This document shows, one piece after another, positions 36,300 to 45,137 of a stretch of 64,000 nucleotides of DNA. Below the pieces are notes generated by a model. That model was not told the origin of the DNA. It searched no databases and saw nothing but the letters and a program-made list of their open reading frames with translations. How positions within the stretch are numbered: the first letter of the stretch is position 1; each line of letters opens with the position of its first letter. Position numbers and translations under genes: made by a program. The DNA comes from Chitinophaga rhizophila (GTDB lineage: Bacteria; Bacteroidota; Bacteroidia; Chitinophagales; Chitinophagaceae): NCBI RefSeq assembly GCF_019492185.1, contig NZ_JAICCF010000001.1:1860001-1924000 (forward strand), written 5' to 3'.

Positions 36300-37427
36300 T
36301 TGAAAAGAATTTATTTTGATAATGCAGCCACCACGGCGCTGGATAAAGAAGTGCTGGACGTGATGCTGCCCTACCTTACAGAAAAGTTCGGGAATCCGTC
36401 TTCCATCTACTCCTATGGCCGCGAAAGCAGACTGGCCATAGAGAATGCACGTAAATCAGTAGCCAAAATCCTGAATGCAAATCCCGGAGAGATCTTCTTT
36501 ACTTCCGGTGGTACAGAAAGTACCAATACCACAGTGAGTGCTGCAATCCATAACCTGGGCTGCCGTCACATTATCTCTTCTGAAATTGAACATCATGCTA
36601 CCCTGCACTCAGTAGAGCATGCACATTCCAAAGAAAAGATAAAACTGAGCAATGTACGTCTGCTGCCAAACGGCCATGTAGATATGGCACATCTGCGTGA
36701 ATTACTCGCTAACTCTCCTGAGCGTTGCCTCGTGAGTCTCATGCATGCCAACAATGAGATCGGTAACCTGCTGGACATTCATGCTGTAGGTAACCTGTGT
36801 AAGGAGTTTGACGCTATCTTCCATTCTGATACCGTACAGACTGTAGGCCACTATCCATTTGACCTGCGTAACACACCTGTTCACTTCATCAACGGTTCGT
36901 CTCACAAGTTCAATGGTCCTAAAGGCGTAGGGATTCTGTATGTGAATGAGAATGTAAAAATATCTCCTTTTATTCATGGAGGATCTCAGGAGCGTAACAT
37001 GCGTGCCGGTACTGAAAACGTATACGGTATCGTTGGTTTCGCCAAGGCGCTGGAGCTGGCTACTGAACATATGGACAAATACAGCAGTCATATAAATGAC
37101 CTCCGTATGTACATGATGGATGAGCTGACAAAACATATTCCCGGTGTAGGATATAATGGCGACCTGTATGGACGCAGCCTGTACACAGTACTGAATGTTT
37201 CATTCCCTAAAACAGAGAAGAGTGAAATGCTACTGTTCAACCTGGATATTAATGGTATCTGCGCTTCCGGCGGTAGTGCCTGTACATCCGGCGCTGATGC
37301 GGGATCTCATGTGATCCGTGCTATCAACAGCGATCCGAATAAAATAGCTGTACGTTTCTCTTTTGGAAAAGATAATACCAAAGAGGAGATTGACGCAGTT
37401 GTTGCCAAACTGAAAGAGATTGTCTAA
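36300..37427 (+). CDS. Cysteine desulfurase, NifS/IscS family
   Basis: A PLP enzyme of about 375 residues. The N terminus RIYFDNAATT is the family start, so I choose TTG at 36300; the frame can be extended to 36255, but that overlaps a promoter-like element. EHHATLHS contains the PLP-stacking histidine, SSHKFNGPKGVG the Schiff-base lysine and GSACTSGA the catalytic cysteine. It takes sulfur from cysteine for Fe-S clusters, thiamine or tRNA thiolation. No isc/suf partner lies nearby, so the pathway cannot be assigned. Confidence 0.9.
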   Translation: MKRIYFDNAATTALDKEVLDVMLPYLTEKFGNPSSIYSYGRESRLAIENARKSVAKILNANPGEIFFTSGGTESTNTTVSAAIHNLGCRHIISSEIEHHATLHSVEHAHSKEKIKLSNVRLLPNGHVDMAHLRELLANSPERCLVSLMHANNEIGNLLDIHAVGNLCKEFDAIFHSDTVQTVGHYPFDLRNTPVHFINGSSHKFNGPKGVGILYVNENVKISPFIHGGSQERNMRAGTENVYGIVGFAKALELATEHMDKYSSHINDLRMYMMDELTKHIPGVGYNGDLYGRSLYTVLNVSFPKTEKSEMLLFNLDINGICASGGSACTSGADAGSHVIRAINSDPNKIAVRFSFGKDNTKEEIDAVVAKLKEIV

Positions 37428-37441
37428 GCTGTAATATCCGC

Positions 37442-37506
37442 TTAAGCTATAAAATGACAAGGGGAATCAGTATTATACTGGTTCCCCTTGTCATTTTATA
37501 GCTTAA
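37442..37506. terminator. Long bidirectional terminator hairpin
   Basis: Two 31-nt arms (37442-37472 and 37476-37506) pair fully apart from one G-T wobble, around a TTA loop. It lies between the convergent desulfurase (plus) and LytTR regulator (minus) genes. It is unusually long for a terminator. Confidence 0.8.
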
Positions 37507-37520
37507 CAGTTGCTGATGTA

Positions 37521-38231
37521 CTAACTATTCCGGTTAATCACATCATAAAACTTTTCCCTGTAGCCATCGCTGATAGGAATAGACTGATTGGCAATCATCA
37601 CGGTGTTCTTTTCTACAGAGTTGATCTTATTCAGTGACACTACATAAGAGCGGTGTACCCTGATAAACTTGTCTGCAGGCAAACGGGTCTCAAATGATTT
37701 AAGGCTGCGCAGTGTTAATACTGGCTGAAAAGGAGTATAGATTTTCGTATAGTCTTTCAGTGCTTCGATGAATAAAATATCTTCCAGGTTGATCTTGATG
37801 ATCTTGTATTCCGTTTTAATGAAGATGTAGTCATTGACATGCCCATTATTACTGTCGCCATTCTTCTGCTGCGACATACTTCTAAGCTCAAGGGCTTTAG
37901 TAGCTGCTCTCAGGAAACGTTCAAACGGTACTGGCTTCAGCAGATAGTCCACCACTTCCAGGTCAAATCCTTCCAGTGCATACTCTCCATATGCAGTAGT
38001 AAAGATCACCATAGGGGGATATTTCAGGGACTTCATCAACTGAATACCGGTAATATCGGGCATCTTGATATCCAGGAAAAGCAGGTCAACACGCTCTTCC
38101 TGAAGAAAGCGTAAGGCTTCCGTCGCATTCTCAAATGTGCCTACCAGTTGCAGGAAGGGCACCTTCTTTGCAAAATCAGTGATTATTTCCAACGCAAGTG
38201 GCTCATCATCCACCGCTATACACCTGATCAT
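37521..38231 (-). CDS. LytTR-family response regulator
   Basis: 236 residues: an N-terminal receiver (about 1-120) with DD at 8-9 and the phosphorylated Asp in LLFLDIKMPD near residue 54, and a C-terminal LytTR DNA-binding domain (about 135-235) with the characteristic IHRSYVVSLNKI. It would be phosphorylated by the LytS-type kinase encoded upstream, whose gene it overlaps by 26 bp. LytTR regulators usually bind pairs of short direct repeats. Confidence 0.92.
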   Translation of the reverse strand: MIRCIAVDDEPLALEIITDFAKKVPFLQLVGTFENATEALRFLQEERVDLLFLDIKMPDITGIQLMKSLKYPPMVIFTTAYGEYALEGFDLEVVDYLLKPVPFERFLRAATKALELRSMSQQKNGDSNNGHVNDYIFIKTEYKIIKINLEDILFIEALKDYTKIYTPFQPVLTLRSLKSFETRLPADKFIRVHRSYVVSLNKINSVEKNTVMIANQSIPISDGYREKFYDVINRNS

Positions 38232-39468
38232 TTTTCAACACAATTTTTAAATCAACAATAAATTGGTTATCGGATTCTGTGATCTCCAGCTCATGGTGAT
38301 CAGCATACAGTAATTCAAGGCGCTTACGCACATTCTGTAAACCAATACCTCCCTTTTCTGCTACTCTTTGCTTGAAACGGCTGTTTTCCACAACCAGCCT
38401 CATCTCATTCTTTTCAATAGCCAGTGCAATGGCAATGAACGAAGGCTCTGCGTAGCTGATACCATGCTTAAAGGCATTTTCCACAAAGGGTACCAATAAC
38501 ATGGGAGCTATCTTTAGTCCGGCGGTATTCCCCTGTACCGCATAATCGACAACTATGTCATCAGGCATTCTAAGACGTTGAATATCAATATAGTCTTCCA
38601 GGTATTGCAATTCCTGTTGCAGCTGTACCTTGTCTTCGTTGGAGTCATAAATCATATACCGTAAGATGGTAGACAGCTTTACGATAGCATGTTCTGTCTG
38701 TACGGAATGTTTATGTGCCAGTGAATAAATGGTATTCAGGCAGTTGAACAGGAAGTGTGGATTAATCTGCGACTTCAGAAACTTCAACTCAGCATTCAGG
38801 TTCTCCACTTTCAGGGCTTCTCTTTGCTGCTCGCTCTTGAACCACTCCTGAGCAATTTTGATGAACCCGCTCATAAAGAGCATCAGCAACGCTGCAAAGA
38901 TTGACTTTCGCAGTATTTCGGGGAACACTACATAGTCCACGAAGGACAGTTCCTGCCGGCTGGTGATCATCCCTCTTCCCCTGAAACCGAGCGAGTCATT
39001 CAGCGTGGCAGCTGCATATTGCGGCGCTGCATCCTTCAACTCGGCATGTTTTGCATGAAACCGGCTTTCCAGGAGGTGATACCTGATAAATCCCGGAGGC
39101 GGTGGTGCAAAAGCGGCTTCTCTGTTCCCTCCCGGTACCATGACTGTTTCCTGGGAGGCAAAGGTTTTCCAGAAAAAGTACTCTGTGACAGCCTGCTGCA
39201 TAATGATGAAAATCAACGTCAGCAAGACAAAAGACAGATAGTATACAATCTTCTTTAAAGTAAAAAACCTGGGAATGAGTACATAAAAATTGAGATAAAA
39301 CACGCCTATGAGGAAGAGGTTATCCACAATTTCCCGGGCGAAGAACCAGGGATGCTGGATCTTAATCCGGTAGATAAAAAAGGGAAAGAACAGGAAACTG
39401 GTCCAGACGACAATGTGCAGTCCTACCCTGAATAACCTGCTTCTATAGAGTTGTTTTAAATTTATCAT
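38206..39468 (-). CDS. LytS/YehU-type sensor histidine kinase
   Basis: About 420 residues from ATG 39468. Four hydrophobic segments fall in the first 220 residues, with a roughly 80-residue loop between the third and fourth. A His_kinase domain follows, with the phosphorylated histidine in QINPHFLFNCLNTI near residue 240. The ATPase N box is in PFVENAFKHG near 330 and the G box in GIGLQNVRKRLELLY near 395. It signals to the overlapping LytTR regulator. The stimulus is unknown. Confidence 0.91.
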   Translation of the reverse strand: MINLKQLYRSRLFRVGLHIVVWTSFLFFPFFIYRIKIQHPWFFAREIVDNLFLIGVFYLNFYVLIPRFFTLKKIVYYLSFVLLTLIFIIMQQAVTEYFFWKTFASQETVMVPGGNREAAFAPPPPGFIRYHLLESRFHAKHAELKDAAPQYAAATLNDSLGFRGRGMITSRQELSFVDYVVFPEILRKSIFAALLMLFMSGFIKIAQEWFKSEQQREALKVENLNAELKFLKSQINPHFLFNCLNTIYSLAHKHSVQTEHAIVKLSTILRYMIYDSNEDKVQLQQELQYLEDYIDIQRLRMPDDIVVDYAVQGNTAGLKIAPMLLVPFVENAFKHGISYAEPSFIAIALAIEKNEMRLVVENSRFKQRVAEKGGIGLQNVRKRLELLYADHHELEITESDNQFIVDLKIVLKNDQVYSGG

Positions 39469-39516
39469 GTAGCCCAAAAGCGCGATAAACTTACACTCAA
39501 TTCTGGTAAAGAGGCT

Positions 39517-39558
39517 GTTAAAATTTGTTAAGCGTAGTAAAAGGAATGTTAAAATTTG
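39517..39558. promoter_or_regulatory. Direct repeat upstream of the kinase gene, possible LytTR site
   Basis: Two exact copies of GTTAAAATTTG (39517-39527 and 39548-39558) are 31 bp apart, about three helical turns. They lie about 50-90 bp before the kinase start. Spaced direct repeats are the usual form of LytTR binding sites, so autoregulation is possible. Confidence 0.35.
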
Positions 39559-39646
39559 GGAGGGAATAGGCAGCCAGTATGGCCAGACACAATACTGTGG
39601 CCAATATTAAAGGAAGTTAACATATTTCTACCGGAGAGTTTTAGTG

Positions 39647-40015
39647 CTACTCTACACCGGCTATTTTCATTTCAAGCAGCTCCTGCCGGCTGAGATCTGG
39701 CAGTCCGCCGGGATTATTCCTGAGCTTAGCGGCAATATTTTCTCCTACTTTCCTGGCATCGGCCTCGCTTTGAAAAGGCTTATTACCGATGATAACCGGA
39801 ATGAATGGCTGTTCAATGTAGGTGTGGGAGCCTTTGTTGATCTTATAGCCCCAACCACCGTTGTCCAGCTTATATGTAACTACCGCAATGCTGTCATGCA
39901 CTGCGGTAGTTGTAGTCTGAGTATGTTCAGTTCGTTCAGTCTGTTTTTGCTGACAGGCTGTAAAAGCCAGTCCCATAGCCAGAGAAGCGATCAGAAAAGA
40001 CCTTTTATTAGTCAT
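39647..40015 (-). CDS. Small lipoprotein, DUF4907-like
   Basis: About 122 residues from ATG 40015. It has a lipoprotein signal with the lipobox FTAC, a threonine-rich stretch (residues 25-40), then a compact domain with YKLDNGGWGYKI and FQSEADARKVGENIAAKL. This resembles DUF4907 proteins, which often accompany Kelch-repeat proteins in Bacteroidota; function is unknown. Its start overlaps the stop of the Kelch gene by 8 bp, so the two are translated together. Confidence 0.75.
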   Translation of the reverse strand: MTNKRSFLIASLAMGLAFTACQQKQTERTEHTQTTTTAVHDSIAVVTYKLDNGGWGYKINKGSHTYIEQPFIPVIIGNKPFQSEADARKVGENIAAKLRNNPGGLPDLSRQELLEMKIAGVE

Positions 40016-41027
40016 TCGTATCGTTTTCCTGGTCTGGATAAAACTCATACAGATCATCCAGGTAAGTGCTGCTGGAGTAACCAGTACCTACAAAACCTCT
40101 GTTTTTGATAGAGAAACCAACTGCGCTGGTACGGCTAGCACCATCGAAAGCGGTTTTTTCTGTCCAACGGTCGTTAATTGGGTCATATTCCCAGGTAGCA
40201 GAGCTTGAACCTGTGGTAACATAAGCTTTGTTGTTGATTACGAAAGCAACACCAGCGTAACGGGAGATAGAAGAGTAGTCATCATCGAAAGACTCATCAG
40301 TAGCGTTTTCGATTTTAGCCTTTTCAACCCAGATATCGTTGGTAGCATCATACACATACATACGGGTAGGAACTGTACCAGCGCCGGTACCTGTTACTAC
40401 GTATGCGCTATCATTGATTACAAAAGATACTGCCTGTCTTCTTTTATCTTTCAGTGCAGTGATCGGCGTCCAGCTGTTGCTAGCCGGATTGTATTTGAAG
40501 AAGTCACTCATGTTGTTACCGCCATCGTAGCCGGTACCAATGTAACCCTGACCTTTAACAGAGAAACCTACAGCGAAATAACGTGCAGCACCAGGGAAGT
40601 CAGCTTTGCTGGTCCAGCTGTTGGTAGCAGGATCGTATTCCCATGTATCCCGGAGGGATCTGAAATTTGCATCGCTACCGGTAGCAACATAGCCTTTACC
40701 AGCAGCAGCAAAAGCTGAAGCACCTGTACGAGCCAGGTTTCTGGTGGCATCTGCCGGATCCTGTAAAGACGCTATCATAGTCCAGTTGTCTTTCGCTGCG
40801 TCGTACTTATAAAAAGAACTTAACAATGTACCACCATCAACACCACTGGTGCCAGTTCCCACATACGCTGTATCTCCGATAACAAAGCTTACGGCTTCCC
40901 TTCTGGCGTCGCCCTGGTAATCTGCTCTTCTTACCCAGTTACCCAGCCTGGTCGTATCTTCGCTTGATGAACAGGAGGCTAACGTAAGTACTGCCAATCC
41001 CAGAAAACATACATTTAAATAGCGCAT
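40008..41027 (-). CDS. Kelch-repeat beta-propeller lipoprotein
   Basis: 339 residues with a lipoprotein signal (lipobox LASC near residue 19). About six Kelch blades follow, each with a GYIGTG or AYVGTGT core and a W-T box (YDAAKDNWTMI, YDPATNSWTSK, YNPASNSWTPI, YDPINDRWTEK). This is a surface or periplasmic galactose-oxidase-like propeller without a recognisable catalytic domain. It probably acts as a binding protein and is co-transcribed with the DUF4907-like lipoprotein. Confidence 0.88.
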   Translation of the reverse strand: MRYLNVCFLGLAVLTLASCSSSEDTTRLGNWVRRADYQGDARREAVSFVIGDTAYVGTGTSGVDGGTLLSSFYKYDAAKDNWTMIASLQDPADATRNLARTGASAFAAAGKGYVATGSDANFRSLRDTWEYDPATNSWTSKADFPGAARYFAVGFSVKGQGYIGTGYDGGNNMSDFFKYNPASNSWTPITALKDKRRQAVSFVINDSAYVVTGTGAGTVPTRMYVYDATNDIWVEKAKIENATDESFDDDYSSISRYAGVAFVINNKAYVTTGSSSATWEYDPINDRWTEKTAFDGASRTSAVGFSIKNRGFVGTGYSSSTYLDDLYEFYPDQENDTND

Positions 41028-41055
41028 AAGTTATTTTTACTTTTTTAATAGCTGC

Positions 41056-41084
41056 CAAAATTATCCGCACTTATTTAAGTGCAA
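41056..41084 (-). promoter_or_regulatory. Promoter of the Kelch gene with internal palindrome
   Basis: TAATTTTG (41063-41056, minus strand) matches the -7 element and TTG at 41084-41082 the core of -33, spaced 18 bp. The start site would be about 23 nt before the ATG at 41027. A 16-bp palindrome, GCACTTA-TT-TAAGTGC (41067-41082), fills the space between the two elements and could be an operator. Confidence 0.55.
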
Positions 41085-41104
41085 TCAGAAAATAGACATT
41101 TAGG

Positions 41105-41112
41105 TACTTTTG
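41105..41112 (+). promoter_or_regulatory. Candidate -7 element for the DUF4270 gene
   Basis: TACTTTTG matches TAnnTTTG on the plus strand. The -33 element is poor and the leader would be about 160 nt. An inverted repeat, CAGATAAA/TTTATCTG, follows at about 41114-41141. Confidence 0.3.
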
Positions 41113-41278
41113 ACAGATAAATCCCGGCATTTTATCTGCCAACTGGTTTTTTAGGATATAGCCAGCCTTGCTACCCCAACAGTAGCACAAAGAATGTGAA
41201 TGGTTATTCGTCGATGAAAAGAGCTTATTCGCATATTAAATAAGCAGGAAGTTGGGTTCCTGTCTAAAATTGCGCTCC

Positions 41279-42613
41279 ATGAATAAAAGTATCCGCGCCA
41301 AAGTGGCCTGTAAATACCTGGTTTGTGCTTTATTGATCACTGGCGCCGCTGCCTGTGAAAAGGAAGGTTTTTTGTATGAAGGTATCACAGACCAGAGTGG
41401 TACAGAGTATCTGGTAACAGATACCATTACTATGAACATGAGCACGGCATACCTTGATTCTGTTCCTACTTCCAACATGGGTGTTGCCCTCGTTGGTACC
41501 ACCAATGACCCGTATTTCGGAAAAATAACCGCCTCCTCTTTCTGGCAGGTACGCTCCTACAGTGGTAGCGCTATCCCTTCCAGGGCTATCTATGACTCAA
41601 TTATATTATTAATACGTCCTAATAAGCAGCATTACGGCGATACCGCCTTAACGCAGGACATTTCAGTATATCGTGTCACAGAGGAGATCAAACGCCCGGG
41701 TAACAGTGCATTCCTGTATAGCTACAGCAATTTTGCTACTGACCCTACGCCGCTGGGTAGCCTCTCTATGACTTTCCGCCCTCACCGTGATTCCATCTAC
41801 CGGATCAAAATCAATGACGAACTGGGTAGAGAGTTCTTTGACCTGGCTAACAAAAACTCCACCACCATCACCAATCAACAACAATTCTTACAATATTTTA
41901 AAGGTCTGGCACTGAAACCTGGTCCTAACAGCCAGCTCATCTCCTCCCTGAGAGCAGATGACTCTCTGTGCCTGCGCCTCTTCTTCCATACCACTCCGGG
42001 AGAGATTAAACAGGAAACCAGGGACTTCGCTGTATACAACCCTGCCTTGCAGTTCAACCATGTTGACGTAGAACGTCCGGCAGGATCCCCGCTGGTTAAC
42101 ATCGGTCCAGGCAAAAAACTGCTGCCTTCGACTGCTGCTGGCAACAGACTTTATGTACAGCCGCTGACCAACCTCGTAGGCCGTATTGATTTTCCATACC
42201 TGCGCACCTTTAACCTGCTGAGCAAGTTCTCCAAAATTATGAGAGCAACACTCACTGTCAGACCGGAAAAAGCAACCTACAAGTACCCATACTTACTGCC
42301 GGCGAACCTGCCTCTAGGTGAAATCAATAACGCCAATGTGATTGTAGACACAGTCCGTTCACCGCTCACCGGCGGTGTCCAGTATGGCAATCTGATCACT
42401 GACTTCATTTATAATACAGGAACTGAGTATACTTACGATATTACCAATTATTGTATTGCACAATTGAACGCTACGGATAATGCATACCGTGGGCTTGCAT
42501 TGCTGCCTCCGAGAACGACCGGTTTAACTACCTTTGAACGCACAGTACTCGGGGATAGCAGAAATTCCTCTAACAGGATCACAATACAGATTTATTACCT
42601 GCGGTATAAATAA
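41279..42613 (+). CDS. DUF4270-family lipoprotein
   Basis: About 444 residues from ATG 41279. It has a signal peptide with the lipobox GAAAC and the DUF4270 pattern: an early DTITMNMSTAYLDSVPTSN, then VGTTNDPYFGKITASSFWQVR, and long beta-rich stretches. The family is confined to Bacteroidota and its function is unknown, although surface export is likely. Its TAA overlaps the ATG of the following outer-membrane protein (TAATG), so the two are translationally coupled. Confidence 0.85.
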   Translation: MNKSIRAKVACKYLVCALLITGAAACEKEGFLYEGITDQSGTEYLVTDTITMNMSTAYLDSVPTSNMGVALVGTTNDPYFGKITASSFWQVRSYSGSAIPSRAIYDSIILLIRPNKQHYGDTALTQDISVYRVTEEIKRPGNSAFLYSYSNFATDPTPLGSLSMTFRPHRDSIYRIKINDELGREFFDLANKNSTTITNQQQFLQYFKGLALKPGPNSQLISSLRADDSLCLRLFFHTTPGEIKQETRDFAVYNPALQFNHVDVERPAGSPLVNIGPGKKLLPSTAAGNRLYVQPLTNLVGRIDFPYLRTFNLLSKFSKIMRATLTVRPEKATYKYPYLLPANLPLGEINNANVIVDTVRSPLTGGVQYGNLITDFIYNTGTEYTYDITNYCIAQLNATDNAYRGLALLPPRTTGLTTFERTVLGDSRNSSNRITIQIYYLRYK

Positions 42614-43866
42614 TGCAATCAAGAATTGACTACATGAAGCGAATACAATATACGACCGGCTTATGCGGCCTGATGCTCTTACTGGGCGGCAAGGCAATGG
42701 CACAACACGGTATCAATTCACTCTATTCTGCGTATGCCATCGGCGACCAGGAAGAACATGATTACACCCGCAACTTCGGTGTGGGAAGCTCTGGTATAGG
42801 CCGTCGTTCAGATAACTACCTGAATGAGCTGAACCCTGCCTCCTATGCAGCTTTGCCTCGTCAACATTTCATGTTTGACGTATCACTGCGCGCTCAATCA
42901 GTTACTTATAAAGATGCCAGCACCCTCAACAGACAAGCAGGTGATGTTAATATCAAGCGTCTGGCCATGGGTTTTAAAGTGAATAGCAGATGGGGTATGA
43001 GCGCCGGTTTCGGTCAGTTCAGCAACGTTGACTATAAACTAATATCCAATAAATTCATCGATACATCACCCCAAACCACTACTACTGAAGGTTCCGGTGG
43101 TGTGTATAAAGCATATATCTCCAATGGCTTCCGACTGAATAAGAACTTTGCCGTTGGGGTGTCTACCAACTTCCTCTTTGGTCCCAACAACGTCGTTGAA
43201 AACGTAGGCCGTGATACAGTGTCTACCAAAACCCAACGCTATGCATTCAGTACCATGTTCAATACAGGTATACAATATGCCGGCAGACTTGGCGGAGACT
43301 GGGTACTGGGCCTGGGCGCTACCTATCGATTCAAAACTAATCTCAGCTATGATAAAAAGCTGATAGTGATAAACACAAATGAGACTACCCTCTATGAGGA
43401 TAATCTCCCTAAAGAAAAATATACCCTCCCGGAACAATATGGTGCCGGTATCCACTTAAGTAATGGTACCATCAGCTGGTTGGCTGACTGGCGCAGACAA
43501 ATGTGGGGGGAAACCCGCTCAAACACCGCTAATTATAAACTGGCCAACTCAGAACGTATATCAACCGGTCTGGAATATACCTTCAGACGCATGTACGGCT
43601 CACAACAGATTGAAGGTGTAGTTATCCAGGCAGGCGCCTCCTACTATAAATCTTACCTGGTTGTCAATAACAACCAGATCAAAGATATCGCCGGTACTGT
43701 AGGTGTATCACTTCCTTCCAAATCTAACTACCTCCGTTACTATATCGGTGTTGAAGTTGGACAAAGAGGTACCACCAGCGGCGGTCTGATCAGAGAAACT
43801 TATGTGAACGGTGTGTTCCACTTCTCATTAAGAGATATCTGGTTCCTGCGCAGAACTTACGATTGA
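42613..43866 (+). CDS. Outer membrane beta-barrel protein
   Basis: 417 residues with a signal peptide ending at AMAQ (about residue 31; a second possible start is Met8 at 42634). The mature part opens with INSLYSAYAIGDQ and an NPASYAAL segment as in OmpP1/FadL-like Bacteroidota porins. Many amphipathic strands follow, ending in aromatic FHFSLRDIWFLRRTYD. It probably forms an outer-membrane channel; the cargo is unknown. Translational coupling with DUF4270 suggests the two work together. Confidence 0.78.
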   Translation: MQSRIDYMKRIQYTTGLCGLMLLLGGKAMAQHGINSLYSAYAIGDQEEHDYTRNFGVGSSGIGRRSDNYLNELNPASYAALPRQHFMFDVSLRAQSVTYKDASTLNRQAGDVNIKRLAMGFKVNSRWGMSAGFGQFSNVDYKLISNKFIDTSPQTTTTEGSGGVYKAYISNGFRLNKNFAVGVSTNFLFGPNNVVENVGRDTVSTKTQRYAFSTMFNTGIQYAGRLGGDWVLGLGATYRFKTNLSYDKKLIVINTNETTLYEDNLPKEKYTLPEQYGAGIHLSNGTISWLADWRRQMWGETRSNTANYKLANSERISTGLEYTFRRMYGSQQIEGVVIQAGASYYKSYLVVNNNQIKDIAGTVGVSLPSKSNYLRYYIGVEVGQRGTTSGGLIRETYVNGVFHFSLRDIWFLRRTYD

Positions 43867-43893
43867 TCTGATTCCATCATTCCCGAACATATT

Positions 43894-43924
43894 AAAGCCC
43901 GTAGCAATTGCTATGGGCTTTTTT
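43894..43924 (+). terminator. Terminator after the outer-membrane protein gene
   Basis: A 14-bp stem with one G-T wobble (outer arms AAAGCCC and GGGCTTT) followed by a T-run. It lies 27 bp after the stop codon at 43866. Confidence 0.8.
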
Positions 43925-44110
43925 CATTAAATGATATGCTGCCTCGGATATACATTGTATAGTACTCCTGCTCAGCAATTTCCAGACCCGGTACAGGATG
44001 AATACACTACTTTCTCACCGCCCTGGTCAGATACTCCGGACAACTTATCCACAGATAACCTACCCCCACCCATTACCTGACGCAACGTGTTATCTCCCCA
44101 ATACCATTCG

Positions 44111-44503
44111 ACACAGTACCCTACAGGAAAGTAACCTAGCTATCCGCTGCGGAAGAACAATTCATCGCAATTCCTTAAGTTAACATATCCCCCGACTTCC
44201 AAAAAACTCGCTTTCCTGTGCTACTATTCCGGTAACGAGGTAGCGTTGTTCATCCTAATGTATGAGGCTAGCCGCGCCTGCTTCTCTATGCCATCCCATT
44301 ACTGTAGTAAGAACATGTAACACCGTACTCTACCGCGAAATAATCAACACAGCCTCCCCGGAAAGGCCATCTAAGGCAATTCCCTAAGCAGAATCCTCAC
44401 CCTGCTTCCAAAAAACTTGCTTTTCCGTGTTACTATCCCGGTAACCGGGTAGCATTCTTCATCCTGTTTTATCGGTTTATGCTCGTCTTATTCTTTATTC
44501 CAT
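44111..44503. repeat. Two imperfect direct repeats, about 180 bp each, offset 209 bp
   Basis: Copy 1 is about 44111-44292 and copy 2 about 44320-44503. Four separate anchors share the same 209-bp offset: ACACnGTACnCTAC, GCAATTCCnTAAG, CTTCCAAAAAACT and TTCATCCT. The best 61-bp core has 52 identities. No long open frame runs through them. They may be a decayed tandem duplication or a family of intergenic repeats. Confidence 0.65.
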
Positions 44504-44510
44504 GCCTTTA

Positions 44511-44579
44511 CCAAAAGGTCACCAGAAGGTCACTTCAATATCCGGGGGATATTGAAGTGACCTTCTGGTGACCTTTTGG
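44511..44579. repeat. Perfect 33-bp inverted repeat (hairpin)
   Basis: Arms 44511-44543 and 44547-44579 are perfectly complementary, with only GGG between them. Each arm itself contains AAGGTCAC twice. There is no T-tract. It lies about 560-640 bp from the nearest genes, so it is not an ordinary gene-end terminator. Confidence 0.85.
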
Positions 44580-45137
44580 TGCATCGTTGATGTAAAACAT
44601 AAACCCTTATCTAACCGACGCCCATACAGCTACAATTGCACCCACTACCAGCCATTTCAATATCGATAAGACCTGGATAAAGGCCCTGGCAATTGTAATA
44701 GGTAAATACCGGCAAAAAAGCAGGCCTCTAAGTTCTCAACACAATGATTATCAGCGGCAAGTAATATTTTCTATTAAAGGGGGAGCCTGTGGGAAGCGGT
44801 TTGAGAGACACGGAAATAGTTCTCATAGCAGCTCAATTGGAATAGTGGCCAGCGGGCCATCAGGAGATATAAGTGTATTGCCGGGTTTGGTACGGGAAAT
44901 GTGTAACCCGTTTACTATCATTATCGTCTTTCCGAGTAGGATAATGTATCAAAGGGAATCACCAGGTTGTTCAATAGATCTGGTAATGGTGTAAGTAGAC
45001 CGTCTAACGAACCTTACATACTGATTACCTGATGGGCAGATAGGTAAGCTATCATTATTGAAAGTGAACAGTGCAAGCGACCAGACAGGAACAAAATAGC
45101 TGTTGACAGCGCGCATACAGTGTACAATAACCGTCCG

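Larger units (their letters stand above)
43867..45137. other. Non-coding gap of about 1.27 kb with repeats
   Basis: It contains the terminator at 43894, an imperfect tandem repeat (44111-44503) and a long perfect hairpin (44511-44579). On the minus strand a 55-codon open frame (44949-45116), 21 bp after the glucosidase gene, has no recognisable product. No tRNA or other RNA gene is evident. Confidence 0.7.

Noticed and set aside
44045..44053. Perfect DnaA box TTATCCACA in the non-coding gap
   Set aside because: It is a single copy, with no box cluster, no dnaA/dnaN and no AT-rich unwinding element nearby; one exact match is expected by chance in a window this long.
44111..44579. Possible CRISPR array or insertion sequence in the repeat region
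   Set aside because: Only two long imperfect repeats and one hairpin; no regularly spaced short repeats, cas genes, transposase or target-site duplication.
44949..45116. 55-codon minus-strand frame just downstream of the glucosidase gene
   Set aside because: No recognisable domain, signal peptide or homologous family; compatible with a random frame in non-coding DNA, although its place 21 bp after the glucosidase stop is suggestive.
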